Source: a virus
Strand: one strand, 5' to 3'
DNA: 24,364 bases
IMG/VR virus record: IMGVR_UViG_3300042503_000189
Location: 1 to 24,364 of that record
Shown here: one piece after another, positions 1-7,949 of the stretch
How the letters are laid out: every line of letters starts with the position of its first letter
Position numbering within the stretch: position 1 is the stretch's first letter
Position numbers and translations under genes: made by a program
The notes under the pieces: model-generated
Databases searched by the model: none
What the model was told of the DNA's origin: nothing
The model's input: the letters and a program-made list of their open reading frames with translations, nothing else

Positions 1-102
1 TCTCAGGACAACCGCAGGGAGGTGTTGCGCCAACAGTTAGGCAATATGACACATAAAGAAGCACAACAGATTTTGACGCAATTACGCAGAAAATATACTT
101 GA
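1..102 (+). CDS. C-terminal end of an unidentified phage structural-module gene (partial)
   Basis: An open frame runs from the first base to a TGA at 100-102, giving 33 residues of a C-terminus. The visible part is charged and glutamine-rich (it contains RREVLRQQLGNM and ends LRRKYT) and looks helical. It lies 10 bases upstream of the scaffold gene and in the same direction, so it belongs to the head-gene operon. In related phages the gene before the scaffold is the portal or a small head protein, but nothing here decides between them. The reverse-strand frame covering this region is rejected as a shadow. Confidence 0.6.
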   Translation, partial: SQDNRREVLRQQLGNMTHKEAQQILTQLRRKYT

Positions 103-112
103 GGGAGTAAGA

Positions 113-1036
113 ATGAGCGAAGCTGACAATGTTGGGCAACCAGACCGTAGAGAGCTACTATCTCAGCAGTTTGACGATGCACAACCGCAAGTAGAGGCAA
201 CACCCGCTGAAACTGTGCAATCAGAACCAGCCCCAGAACCTGCTGTATGGGAGCGTCCCCCCGCATCGTGGAAGAAGGATTATCACGAAGTTTGGCAAAC
301 CGCTGACCCAAGATTGAAAGAATACGCTTGGCAACGTGAAGAAGAAATGAAAAAAGGTGTAGAACCTTTACTTACTAAAGCTCAGTTTGCTGACCAAATC
401 CAACAAGCTATCGAACCGTATCAAAACAACATCAAGTCGCTTGGCATCGAACCAACGCAAGCAATAAAAGCGTTAATGGACGCTGATAACGTCTTGCGTC
501 ATGGCTCTGCACAACAGAAAGCGCAGATGTTTGCTACACTTTCGCAGCAATATGGTGTAAATTTAGGGGAAATCAACAATCTGCAACAACAGCCTGTTGA
601 CCCTACTGTGTCAATGCTTCAAAACGAACTATATAACGTCCGTAATGAAGTGATGTCATGGAAACAGCAGCAAGAAGCAGCACAAAACCAAGCTCTTTTG
701 GGCGAAATTAGTGCTTTTTCTGAGAAAGCTGAGTTTTTTGAAGAAGCTAGACCAACAATGATCCAACTCCTAAATTCGGGGATGGCTCAAAACTTGGACG
801 AAGCGTACAACAAAGCATTACGCCTAGATGAATCCTTGTCTAGCAAGCTACAGCAAAGCACACAAGCTCAAGCTGAAGCAGCAAAACGAGATTCAGCTAA
901 CAAAGCAGCGAAAGCTGCGAGGGCGGCAGCGGTCAGCGTAAAAAGCTCTACACCCGGAGTGAACACGGCAGCCAAAGCGCAAGACAGACGTTCATTATTA
1001 GCCGAAGCATTTGACGGACTAAATGAACGCTTTTGA
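113..1036 (+). CDS. Capsid scaffolding protein
   Basis: Predicted internal scaffold that directs capsid assembly and is absent from the mature virion. The 307-residue product is acidic and glutamine-rich at the N-terminus, with a Pro/Glu-rich linker around residues 25-45. Then comes WERPPASWKKDYHEVW, a segment characteristic of podovirus scaffold proteins. The rest is a long helical, coiled-coil-prone region rich in Gln, Ala and Glu, ending in a basic Ala/Lys stretch (about residues 255-285), consistent with the coat-binding end of scaffolds. The start is supported by GAGGGAG a few bases upstream. It lies immediately before the major capsid gene, the usual order. The family assignment rests on composition, the WERPP segment and synteny. 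Confidence 0.82.
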   Translation: MSEADNVGQPDRRELLSQQFDDAQPQVEATPAETVQSEPAPEPAVWERPPASWKKDYHEVWQTADPRLKEYAWQREEEMKKGVEPLLTKAQFADQIQQAIEPYQNNIKSLGIEPTQAIKALMDADNVLRHGSAQQKAQMFATLSQQYGVNLGEINNLQQQPVDPTVSMLQNELYNVRNEVMSWKQQQEAAQNQALLGEISAFSEKAEFFEEARPTMIQLLNSGMAQNLDEAYNKALRLDESLSSKLQQSTQAQAEAAKRDSANKAAKAARAAAVSVKSSTPGVNTAAKAQDRRSLLAEAFDGLNERF

Positions 1037-1056
1037 CAACCTAATCGGAGATTACT

Positions 1057-2055
1057 ATGGCATTTGCCAATAGCTCGATCAGCGACATCATTGCGACTAA
1101 CATTCAAAGCCGTAGTGGTGAGCTTGCTGACAACGTAACAAACAACAACGCTTTGCTGCGCCGCCTCAAAGAACGTGGCAACGTTAAGACGTTTTCTGGT
1201 GGTAACGTAATTTTGCAAGAAATTATGTATACCGATGCAGCTACCGACAACACTAACTCATATTCGGGTTACGAAGTGTTGAACGTTAGCCAGAACAGCC
1301 CAATTTCGGCTGCTCAATTCTCTATCACTCAGTACGCTGCTGCTGTGTCGATTTCTGGTTTGGAAATGATCCAGAACAGCGGCAAAGAAGCAATCATCGA
1401 CTTGCTTGATGGTCGTATGCAAGTGGCTGAAGCTCAGTTAGCTAACCGTATTTCGCAAGACATCTACGGTGACGGTACTGGCAACAGCGGCAAGAACATC
1501 ACAGGTTTGGCTGCGGCTGTTCCTGATGCGCCTTCGTCAGGCACATACGGTGGCATTAATCGTGCTACTTGGTCATTCTGGCGTTCGGTGTCGTTCTCTG
1601 GTGCTGCTAACGGTGGTGCTGTTTCTGCTTCCAACATCCAGAAGTACATGGATTCGGTTGCCGTTCAGTTGATTCGTGGAACAGACAAGCCTGACTTGAT
1701 CGTTTGCGACAACAACTACTACAGTCTGTATCTTCAGTCGTTGCAAGCTATTCAGCGTATTACTGACGGTGGTAACTCTAACGTTGGTGCTGGTTTTGCA
1801 TCACTTAAGTACTACGGTGCTGGTATGGCTTCGGATGTGGTGCTTGACGGTGGTATCGGTAACGATGCGACTGCAAACCATATGTTCTTTTTGAACACCA
1901 AGTACATGATGTTCCGTCCTCACGTTGATCGTAACTTTGTGCCGATTGGTGGAGAGCGTCAAGCTGTCAACCAAGATGCTATCGTTAAGCTGATTGGCTG
2001 GGCCGGCAACCTTACGTCCTCTGGCCCTCAGTTCAACGGAGTGCTTATAGCTTGA
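1057..2055 (+). CDS. Major capsid protein
   Basis: Predicted shell-forming coat protein of 332 residues, within the usual range for HK97-fold podovirus coats. It begins MAFANSSISDIIATNIQ and carries features typical of this family: an N-terminal segment on disordering and self-contact (LADNVTNNNALLRRLKERG), a long central helix region (EAIIDLLDGRMQVAEAQLANRI) and a C-terminal NFVPIGGERQAVNQDA segment. GGAG lies 6 bases before the ATG. Codon choice looks noticeably more biased than in neighbouring genes (many GGT, AAC and CGT codons), consistent with high expression. It is directly downstream of the scaffold and is followed by a small head protein and a strong terminator. A homing-type endonuclease gene separates it from the next head gene. 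Confidence 0.9.
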   Translation: MAFANSSISDIIATNIQSRSGELADNVTNNNALLRRLKERGNVKTFSGGNVILQEIMYTDAATDNTNSYSGYEVLNVSQNSPISAAQFSITQYAAAVSISGLEMIQNSGKEAIIDLLDGRMQVAEAQLANRISQDIYGDGTGNSGKNITGLAAAVPDAPSSGTYGGINRATWSFWRSVSFSGAANGGAVSASNIQKYMDSVAVQLIRGTDKPDLIVCDNNYYSLYLQSLQAIQRITDGGNSNVGAGFASLKYYGAGMASDVVLDGGIGNDATANHMFFLNTKYMMFRPHVDRNFVPIGGERQAVNQDAIVKLIGWAGNLTSSGPQFNGVLIA

Positions 2056-2084
2056 TTGCATAATTTTATGCAGAGTCATATAAT
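2056..2084 (+). promoter_or_regulatory. Internal sigma70-like promoter ahead of the HNH gene
   Basis: A consensus -10 box TATAAT (2079-2084) is preceded after exactly 17 bases by TTGCAT (2056-2061). Transcription would start near 2091. The -35 region overlaps a perfect inverted repeat, TGCATAATTTTATGCA at 2057-2072, which could be a protein site or an RNA hairpin of read-through transcripts. The promoter lies in the 53-base gap between the capsid gene and the HNH gene, so it would express the latter independently of the late operon. Confidence 0.6.
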
Positions 2085-2103
2085 ACCTCTACTAATTGGA
2101 GGT
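2085..2103 (+). promoter_or_regulatory. RNA hairpin sequestering the HNH ribosome-binding site
   Basis: ACCTC (2085-2089) is the exact complement of GAGGT (2099-2103), which contains most of the Shine-Dalgarno GGAGG (2098-2102) of the gene starting at 2109. In any transcript coming from the capsid gene the ribosome-binding site could be paired. A transcript starting near 2091 from the adjacent promoter would lack the ACCTC arm. The stem is only 5-6 bp, so function is inferred from its placement. Confidence 0.5.
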
Positions 2104-2108
2104 TTTAT

Positions 2109-2561
2109 ATGGCTGGCGGTAGACCGAAGTCTGATGAGAAGTTAAGGTTTTTAGCAAAAGTAAAAGTTATGGATTCTGGGTGTCACGAATGGCAAGCAGG
2201 TTTTAATCGGGGTGGATATGGAAAATTTCAAACCGAAGGAAAAGCCGCACCAGCCCATCGTGTTGCTTACAGGTTATTTAAGCAGAATCCAGAAAAGCTA
2301 AATGTTTTGCATCGTTGCGATAATCGTAAATGCGTGAATGTCGATCATTTGTTTCTAGGAACATTGAAAGATAACATTGCAGATATGGATGAAAAGCAGC
2401 GGCGTGGTACAAAAAGTAAATTAACTTATGCTGATGTTGATGTTATTAAAGGTCTTTTAAATGACCGTTATAAACAACAATATATTGCTGAAAAATTTAA
2501 TATTGACCAAACAACGGTAAGCCGCATTAAACTAGGCAAAACGTTCCTATTCAAAGATTAA
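2109..2561 (+). CDS. HNH homing-type endonuclease with C-terminal HTH
   Basis: Free-standing HNH nuclease of 150 residues. The HNH_3-type core is plain: C25/W28 and H50-R51 in the first part, then LHRCDNRKCVNVDHLFLGT with H68, C70, C75, N77 and H80. A predicted helix-turn-helix (about residues 112-143, ending in TVSRIKLGKTF) would bind DNA. Such genes are usually selfish elements that cut alleles lacking them and spread by repair. The gene interrupts the head module between the capsid gene and a small head gene, has its own promoter, and has a strong GGAGG that may be sequestered. No intron splice structure is evident, so it is read as intergenic and free-standing. Confidence 0.88.
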   Translation: MAGGRPKSDEKLRFLAKVKVMDSGCHEWQAGFNRGGYGKFQTEGKAAPAHRVAYRLFKQNPEKLNVLHRCDNRKCVNVDHLFLGTLKDNIADMDEKQRRGTKSKLTYADVDVIKGLLNDRYKQQYIAEKFNIDQTTVSRIKLGKTFLFKD

Positions 2562-2571
2562 AGGAAAAATC

Positions 2572-2868
2572 ATGGCTTATTCAGTCTCGCCAATTATTGG
2601 CACAACCATTGGTTCAACCGCTAACACTAACCTCAATTCTGCTGGAGTTGCTATTCCAACAGAAGGCCCGTTGGGTTTGCAAGCGTTTGGTTCAGATGGT
2701 CTGCTTTATGTTTTTGCAAAAGCTAACGCATCCATTCCAGCGTCAACCGCTGTTTGTACCGTTAGTCCAACAACATTCCTAGTTACTGCGACAGGTGGAG
2801 CTTACACAAGCCCCGCTTATGCGCTAGTTTCTGGTGATTTTGCTTGGTTTAGCAAAGCATCGGTGTAA
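2572..2868 (+). CDS. Small head protein, possible capsid decoration or fibre-like protein
   Basis: Product of 98 residues, rich in Ser, Thr, Ala and Gly with alternating beta-prone stretches and no transmembrane segment. It resembles small decoration or head-associated proteins in length and composition, but I do not recognise a family. The start has AAAGGA upstream. It follows the HNH gene by 10 bases and is closed by a strong intrinsic terminator at 2877, so before the HNH insertion it would have been co-transcribed with the capsid gene at high level. That expression context favours an abundant virion component over an enzyme. The overlapping +1-frame reading at 2597 is a shadow. Confidence 0.65.
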   Translation: MAYSVSPIIGTTIGSTANTNLNSAGVAIPTEGPLGLQAFGSDGLLYVFAKANASIPASTAVCTVSPTTFLVTATGGAYTSPAYALVSGDFAWFSKASV

Positions 2869-2876
2869 AATAGTAC

Positions 2877-2911
2877 AGAGGGGTTAGGGAAACCTTTCCC
2901 CTCTTTTTTTT
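2877..2911 (+). terminator. Strong intrinsic terminator with GAAA tetraloop
   Basis: AGAGGGG (2877-2883) pairs perfectly with CCCCTCT (2898-2904). Inside, TT faces TT, then AGG pairs with CCT around a GAAA tetraloop (2889-2892). A run of T follows to 2911. It ends the capsid/small-head unit and would reduce transcription into the tail genes. Confidence 0.92.
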
Positions 2912-2928
2912 ATCTACGGGAGAGGATT

Positions 2929-3474
2929 TTGGGACTAGATAGCGATATTCGTAATGCAGATTCACAATTGTTTGTAGAGTTCTACACCTTTGAGCATCCA
3001 AGTTCAGATGTGCAGAAACCTTATCAAGATATGCCTTTTGTGCGTATTGTAGTGCCAGGCGATAAGACTAACGTTGTTGAGCAACCTGTTCGTGATAGCC
3101 ATAAGCAGCGATTCCCTCGCCAATGGTTGCACTATCAAATGCAAAACAACAATGCAGAAGCAATTGGCACTCCGCTAAAAGAATGGCACGTTGCTCGTCC
3201 TGCTGAGTTTAATCAGATGCAGATGGAAGAATTGAGCATTTTGAAGTTTCAGACCGTTGAGCAGGTGGCAACAGCATCCGATATGCAACTTCAAAAGGTA
3301 GGCATGGGCGCAGCAGGCTTGCGTGAACGTGCAAGAGCGTATTTAATGAACAAAAATCAGTCTGACAGCCAAGTAGAAATGGAAAAAACGAAGCAAGAGT
3401 TAGCTGAATTAAAAGAACAGCTTGCTTCTTTCATGGCTGAAAAAAAGGTTGGTAGACCAAAGAAAGAGGACTAA
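2929..3474 (+). CDS. Podovirus virion-module protein of unknown function
   Basis: Product of 181 residues in a family I recognise from podovirus head-tail regions. It has an N-terminal beta-rich part (QLFVEFYTFEH, then FVRIVVPGDKTNVVEQPVRD and FPRQWLHYQ), a middle GTPLKEWHV segment, and a helix-hairpin-helix-like stretch (ILKFQTVEQVATASDMQLQKVGMGAAGLRERA, described in parts). A C-terminal coiled coil follows and the basic tail GRPKKED ends it. The start is taken as TTG at 2929 because GGGAGAGG precedes it and the next in-frame ATG would remove the conserved N-terminal half. The gene abuts the next start with no gap. Biochemical role unknown; placement suggests a head or neck component. Confidence 0.7.
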   Translation: MGLDSDIRNADSQLFVEFYTFEHPSSDVQKPYQDMPFVRIVVPGDKTNVVEQPVRDSHKQRFPRQWLHYQMQNNNAEAIGTPLKEWHVARPAEFNQMQMEELSILKFQTVEQVATASDMQLQKVGMGAAGLRERARAYLMNKNQSDSQVEMEKTKQELAELKEQLASFMAEKKVGRPKKED

Positions 3475-4380
3475 ATGTCAACAATGCTGCAATTAGTCAC
3501 TCAGGTGACAAATGAGTTAGGCGTAACCACACCTTCCGTTGTGGCAGGTAACACCAATCAGGACGTTGTACAAATCTTAGCTCTGATGAACGCATCAGGT
3601 TATGAATTGCTCAAAAAGCATGATTGGCGCAGAATAACTAAGCAGCATTTGTTTACAACAACGTTTACCAATACAACAGGTGACGTTGCTTTAAATACTT
3701 ACACAATTACAAATATCCCAAGTACCGCAGGATTTGATACAACGTATCAGGTAACTGGCAACGGTCTTGGAAACGCTACTTACATTGTAAGCGTGGACTC
3801 ACCAACACAAGTGACGGTTAATCAGCCCTCTACGGGAACGTATGTGGGTACTGATTTGTGCTTTATGAAAGTAAAGTATCCGTTGCCTGCTGACTACGAT
3901 GCAAGTGTTCCTAGAACGCATTGGGATAAGTCAAAGCATTGGGAGATGTTAGGCCCAACAGACGCACAGCAATGGGAATGGCTGCTATCGGGATATATCT
4001 CGACTGGCCCTCGTATCCGGTGGCGTTTGTTAGGTAACTTTTTTCAAATATGGCCTGGTGTATCAACAAATGAGCTACTAGGCTATGAATACCGTTCACA
4101 AGCATGGGCAGAAGGTGCTGACGGTACGCCTAAAAACTCGTTTACAAACGATTTAGACACTTGTATCTATCCTGATCGTGTCGTAGTTCTGATGACAAAG
4201 CTCAAGTATTTTGAGGCTAAAGGCTTTGATACGACAGCAATGTACAGAAACTTCCTGACTGAGCTAGAAACGGTTATGGGTCAAGACATGAGTGCTGCTA
4301 ACTTGTCGTTTGCGCCAAGACCGGGAACGGTTCTAATTGGATATGACAATCTGCCGGATACGGGCTACGGCCCTAACTAA
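3475..4380 (+). CDS. Head-tail adaptor / tail accessory protein (P22 gp4-like)
   Basis: Product of 301 residues with the pattern of podovirus connector-adaptor proteins that extend the portal ring. The N-terminal helical segment (residues 1-60) contains GYELLKKHDWRRI, typical of these adaptors. A beta-rich insertion follows (about 60-130), and a C-terminal part contains IRWRLLGNFFQIWPG and a region resembling the conserved LKYFEAKGFD helix. GAGGA precedes the ATG at 3475. It lies directly before the stabilisation-type gene, as in P22-like tail clusters (4, 10). The relation to P22 gp4 is judged from layout and motif memory; a profile search would be needed to fix the family. Confidence 0.68.
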   Translation: MSTMLQLVTQVTNELGVTTPSVVAGNTNQDVVQILALMNASGYELLKKHDWRRITKQHLFTTTFTNTTGDVALNTYTITNIPSTAGFDTTYQVTGNGLGNATYIVSVDSPTQVTVNQPSTGTYVGTDLCFMKVKYPLPADYDASVPRTHWDKSKHWEMLGPTDAQQWEWLLSGYISTGPRIRWRLLGNFFQIWPGVSTNELLGYEYRSQAWAEGADGTPKNSFTNDLDTCIYPDRVVVLMTKLKYFEAKGFDTTAMYRNFLTELETVMGQDMSAANLSFAPRPGTVLIGYDNLPDTGYGPN

Positions 4381-4382
4381 CT

Positions 4383-5927
4383 ATGGCTACTCGCAGAGGT
4401 GTCAATTCGTTAGTACAGAGAAACGCAGCGAAGGTTGCTTCTTTGCCTTCTCCTGTCGGCGGTTGGAACGCTAGAGATTCTATTGCAAACATGGATTTGT
4501 TAGACGCTGTTCAGCTTACTAATTTGTTCCCAAACGTTAATAATGTCATCCTAAGACCCGGCTTCACAAAATACGCAACAGGTTTACCGGGACAAGTAGA
4601 AACTTTAATAGGCTATTCTTCTGGTGAAACAAACGAATTGTTTGCTTGCGTAGGTACGGCAATCTACGATGTGACATTTGGCGGTGCAGTAGGCGCAGCG
4701 GTAGAAACAGGTCTATCAAATGCACAATGGGAATATACAAACGTCACAACCCCTGCTGGTGGCTTTGTATATGCTGTTAATGGCGTAGACCATCCTTTGC
4801 TTTACGATGGTACAACATGGTCAAATCCAACGATTACGGGTGTTGATGACACAACGTTCACAAACATCACAACTTTTAAAAACCAAGTTTGGTTTACGCA
4901 AAAAGAAACCTTGCAAGCGTGGTATTTGCCTACTTTGTCCATTCAAGGCGTTGCTGACTTCATTGACATGAGCGCAGTTGCACAACTTGGTGGATATTTA
5001 GTATCTGTAGGCACTTGGACAATTGACGCAGGCTACGGCGTAGACGATAACTTAGTATTTATTACGTCTAACGGCGAAGTCATCGTTTACGCAGGCACAG
5101 ACCCATCAGACGCTACAAAATGGGCGTTAATTGGTGTCTGGCGTACAGGTAAACCCATCGGTAAGCGTTGCTTAATTAAGTACGGTGGTGACATTGTTGC
5201 GTTGACTTATAACGGCGTTTACCCTCTTGCTGCAAGTCTGCAATCATCACGATTAGACCCTAGAATTGCTTTGTCAGACAAAATTCAAGGTGCATTTGCT
5301 AGAGCTGCACAGCTTTATGGTGATACCTTTGGTTGGCAAATGATATTTGACCCAAAGCACAATGCTTTGACTGTCAACGTTCCGGTTGCTATAGGGCAAC
5401 AACAACAATATGTAATGAATAACATTACAAAAGCGTGGTGCAACTTTACAAATTGGAACGCTAATTGTTGGGAGATTTTTAACAATGAACCCTATTTTGG
5501 CGGTAATGGGTTTGTTGGTCACGCATGGGATGACACGTTTTCGGATGATGGTGCAAACATAAACACCTTTGCTTTACAAGCGTTCAATTATTTTGAAAGC
5601 AGAGGCGTAAAAAAATACTTTACAAGAGCTAGACCTAGTATTTTTACAAATGGCATACCCTCCGTATCGATTGGAATGAACGTAGATTTCAACACGCAAG
5701 ATAGCTCAACACCAATTGAATTTGCACCATCATCCTCTGCTTTATGGGGTGTTGGCTTGTGGGATACAGCGGAATGGGGTCAAAATAACGTCATTACTAA
5801 TAATTGGCAAGGTATTACAGGGATTGGGTATTGCGGATCAACACAATTTAAATCCGCATCACAAGGGGTAACGATACTTTGGGCATCGACGGACATTGTT
5901 TATCAGACAGGCTGGGCTGGCATATAG
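4383..5927 (+). CDS. Tail/DNA-stabilisation protein (P22 gp10-like position)
   Basis: Product of 514 residues, predominantly beta with repeated Gly/Trp/Asn-rich blades. The N-terminus carries a conserved phage segment: PSPVGGWNARDSIANM followed by LDAVQLTNLFPN and a RPGFTKYATGLPG stretch. Proteins of this family sit after the adaptor in podovirus tail clusters, and P22 gp10 (packaged-DNA stabilisation, beta-propeller-like) is the functional parallel. The order adaptor, this gene, internal proteins supports a tail-hub role. The stop codon TAG at 5925-5927 overlaps the GTG start I prefer for the following GNAT gene, suggesting translational coupling. Confidence 0.68.
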   Translation: MATRRGVNSLVQRNAAKVASLPSPVGGWNARDSIANMDLLDAVQLTNLFPNVNNVILRPGFTKYATGLPGQVETLIGYSSGETNELFACVGTAIYDVTFGGAVGAAVETGLSNAQWEYTNVTTPAGGFVYAVNGVDHPLLYDGTTWSNPTITGVDDTTFTNITTFKNQVWFTQKETLQAWYLPTLSIQGVADFIDMSAVAQLGGYLVSVGTWTIDAGYGVDDNLVFITSNGEVIVYAGTDPSDATKWALIGVWRTGKPIGKRCLIKYGGDIVALTYNGVYPLAASLQSSRLDPRIALSDKIQGAFARAAQLYGDTFGWQMIFDPKHNALTVNVPVAIGQQQQYVMNNITKAWCNFTNWNANCWEIFNNEPYFGGNGFVGHAWDDTFSDDGANINTFALQAFNYFESRGVKKYFTRARPSIFTNGIPSVSIGMNVDFNTQDSSTPIEFAPSSSALWGVGLWDTAEWGQNNVITNNWQGITGIGYCGSTQFKSASQGVTILWASTDIVYQTGWAGI

Positions 5928-6325
5928 TGCAAGGCGCAGAGGTTGGCAATTGGGTTGCTGACAAGATACAAGGCGGCTACTTTGCAGAAAAGTCTAGCGC
6001 AATAGGTTTACAGAAGGACGCTAAAACAATTGCGGGTGTTATCTACGAAAACTGGAACAAGCGAACGGTTTTTTGTCACATTGCAGCAGAAGGAAGGCTA
6101 ACAAAATCGTATTTAAAAGCGATATTTGACTATCCTTTTAACGTGCTAAATGTAGAAAAAATCATTGTCCCTGTGGTCACAGATAACCAAAAAAGCATAA
6201 AATTAGTACAGAATATGGGTTTTGCAGAAGAAGCACGAATTGCAGACGGTTCACCATTGGGTGACATTATATTTATGACATTGGCACGAAAAGATTGCCG
6301 ATTCTTAGGGGTACGCTATGGGTAA
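5927..6325 (+). CDS. GNAT-family acetyltransferase-like protein of the virion module
   Basis: The product shows the GNAT fold pattern: a strand AKTIAGVIYENW, then FCHIAAEGRLTKSYLKAIFD, and the C-terminal VLNVEKIIVPVVTDNQKSIK followed by LVQNMGFAEEARI, which matches the family's acetyl-CoA-binding and closing strands. Members of this subgroup occur in the structural clusters of many podoviruses; the substrate is unknown. I prefer GTG at 5927 (132 residues), which overlaps the upstream TAG by one base. A longer reading from TTG at 5879 adds 16 residues with no family character and overlaps the previous gene by 49 bases. The next gene overlaps its end by 8 bases. Confidence 0.75.
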   Translation: MQGAEVGNWVADKIQGGYFAEKSSAIGLQKDAKTIAGVIYENWNKRTVFCHIAAEGRLTKSYLKAIFDYPFNVLNVEKIIVPVVTDNQKSIKLVQNMGFAEEARIADGSPLGDIIFMTLARKDCRFLGVRYG

Positions 6326-7931
6326 GTCAGTCGCAACGCCACCAATTCCGGATTACACGGCAATTGCTAAAGAGCAAGGTCAGCAAAACTTAACTGCGGC
6401 GCAGCAAAGCTCACGCTTGAGCAATCCAAATATGTATACACCGTTTGGAACTCAAACCGTTACATATAGCGACCCGACTTTTGATCAAACACGTTTTGAC
6501 GCTGACCAAGCCTCATATAACGCTAAAGTAAACAGAGATCAATTTTACGAAGTTGATAACGGTTACTATGGCGGCGAAGGCGGTGGCTGGGCGGGTAGCG
6601 GGGAAACTTATTTTAATGACCAAGCATACCAACGAGCGTTAGCGAACGCTGGCGCAGCACCTGACCGTAACTCCTACATGAGTGGCGGTGGCGTTCCTAC
6701 TATTACACAAACGCTGACCCCAGAAGCTCAATCCACCCTAGACGCACAAATGCGGGTGCAACGAGCGTTGGCAGGTTTGGGTGAGCAAGGTGTTGCAACA
6801 GCGCAAAATGTGATGTCAACGCCGTTCAATCCAAATTTACCCGCTATGCAAATGAATGTACCAAGTGCGGGTAACGTACAAAGTGGTTTAACAGCAGATC
6901 AATACGGCTCAGCGAGAGCAAACACACAAGCAGGAACGTATGGAACAGCTAGTGCAAACACTAGACCTGAAACTTACGGGCTAGCGGAAGCAAACGTTAG
7001 AGGTGATACTTACGGGTTGGCTCGTGGTGAAGTGCCATTGCAATATTCGCTTGATACATCAAACTTAGCTGCAATGCCAATTAATGCAGGAACAAACGCA
7101 CAAAATCTTATTTTGCAGCGGTTGCAGCCAACGCTTGACCAAGGCGATGCGTCATTTAGGCAATCTTTAGCTAACCAAGGTCTTGCACCTGGCACAAGAG
7201 CATACGACACAGCATTTCGCAATCGTGAAATGAGCAAGAATGACTTGTATAACCAAGCTGCGCTGCAAGGCATCAATTTGGATATGTCTGCTCGTCAACA
7301 AGGTTTAAACGAACAAAATACGTTAGGAACATTTGCTAACCAAGCCCAATTAGCGGGTGCAGGGTTATATAACCAAGCGTTAGCACAAAACTTTGGTCAA
7401 GGCGTTACGGCAAACGAATTGCTTAACAGAAGTAGAGCGCAAAACTTTGCTCAAGGTTCGGCGGCTGACCAAGCTAGAAACCAAGCAATTGCTCAAAACT
7501 TTGGTCAAGGTGTGACAGCCGATCAGCTCTATAACCAATCTGTTCTGCAAAACTTTAACCAAGGTTTGAACGCACAACAAGCAAACAATGCTGCACAGCA
7601 ACAATTATATGGTCAAAATTTAAGCGGAGCGCAGTTTTCTAATGCAGCAATTCAGCAGTCATTAGCGCAGCAAGCAGCGTTAAGGTCGCAACCGCTAAAC
7701 GAGATTATTGGGTTAATGGGTGGCTCACAGATTCAACTTCCGCAGTTTGCAGGATACCAAGGCGCACAAGTAGCACCACCACCAACGTTTGCAGGCGCAC
7801 AAGCAGGTTATAACGCTGCGCTAGGTGCTGCAAACGCACAAAACGCAGCTAATTCGCAATTGACACAAGGACTGTTCTCACTAGGTGGTGCTGCATTGCT
7901 TGCGCCTACTGGCACATTCATGCGTCCTTAA
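6318..7931 (+). CDS. Repeat-rich internal virion protein candidate
   Basis: Product of 537 residues, rich in Gln, Asn, Ala and Gly and almost free of Cys and Trp after residue 100. It begins MGKSVATPPIPDYTAIAKEQ. Two tandem repeat blocks are visible: four 12-residue units around TYGxAxAN (residues 195-242) and six 18-residue units around QNFxQG (residues 352-459). The C-terminus has a short hydrophobic Ala/Gly/Leu segment (about 515-530). Proteins of this kind in the post-stabilisation position of podoviruses are often internal or ejected virion proteins, which is an inference from position and composition. AGGGG lies ahead of the ATG, which overlaps the GNAT stop by 8 bases. Confidence 0.72.
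   Translation: MGKSVATPPIPDYTAIAKEQGQQNLTAAQQSSRLSNPNMYTPFGTQTVTYSDPTFDQTRFDADQASYNAKVNRDQFYEVDNGYYGGEGGGWAGSGETYFNDQAYQRALANAGAAPDRNSYMSGGGVPTITQTLTPEAQSTLDAQMRVQRALAGLGEQGVATAQNVMSTPFNPNLPAMQMNVPSAGNVQSGLTADQYGSARANTQAGTYGTASANTRPETYGLAEANVRGDTYGLARGEVPLQYSLDTSNLAAMPINAGTNAQNLILQRLQPTLDQGDASFRQSLANQGLAPGTRAYDTAFRNREMSKNDLYNQAALQGINLDMSARQQGLNEQNTLGTFANQAQLAGAGLYNQALAQNFGQGVTANELLNRSRAQNFAQGSAADQARNQAIAQNFGQGVTADQLYNQSVLQNFNQGLNAQQANNAAQQQLYGQNLSGAQFSNAAIQQSLAQQAALRSQPLNEIIGLMGGSQIQLPQFAGYQGAQVAPPPTFAGAQAGYNAALGAANAQNAANSQLTQGLFSLGGAALLAPTGTFMRP
6900..7043 (+). repeat. Coding tandem repeat, 36-bp unit
   Basis: Four consecutive 12-codon units inside the 6318 gene encode QYGSARANTQAG, TYGTASANTRPE, TYGLAEANVRGD and a diverged TYGLARGEVPLQ. 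The protein pattern is better conserved than the DNA, so selection on the protein is likely. Confidence 0.8.
7371..7694 (+). repeat. Coding tandem repeat, 54-bp unit
   Basis: Six consecutive 18-codon units inside the 6318 gene. The first four share N-Q/R-x3-QNF-x-QG-x2-A (for example NQALAQNFGQGVTANELL and NQAIAQNFGQGVTADQLY). The last two are progressively degenerate. The spacing of 18 residues suits a regular helical array. Confidence 0.85.
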
Positions 7932-7949
7932 TTCTTAATGGTGTAAAAC

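Noticed and set aside
2055-2572. Group I intron carrying the first HNH gene
   Set aside because: The flanking genes are complete with their own start and stop, and no conserved intron core pairing was recognised.
5879-5926. TTG start adding 16 residues to the GNAT gene
   Set aside because: The extension overlaps the preceding gene by 49 bases and has no family character; GTG at 5927 with a TAGTG overlap is simpler.
6900-7694. Possible CRISPR-like or direct repeat array
   Set aside because: The repeats have no unique spacers, stay in frame and are conserved as protein, so they are coding tandem repeats.
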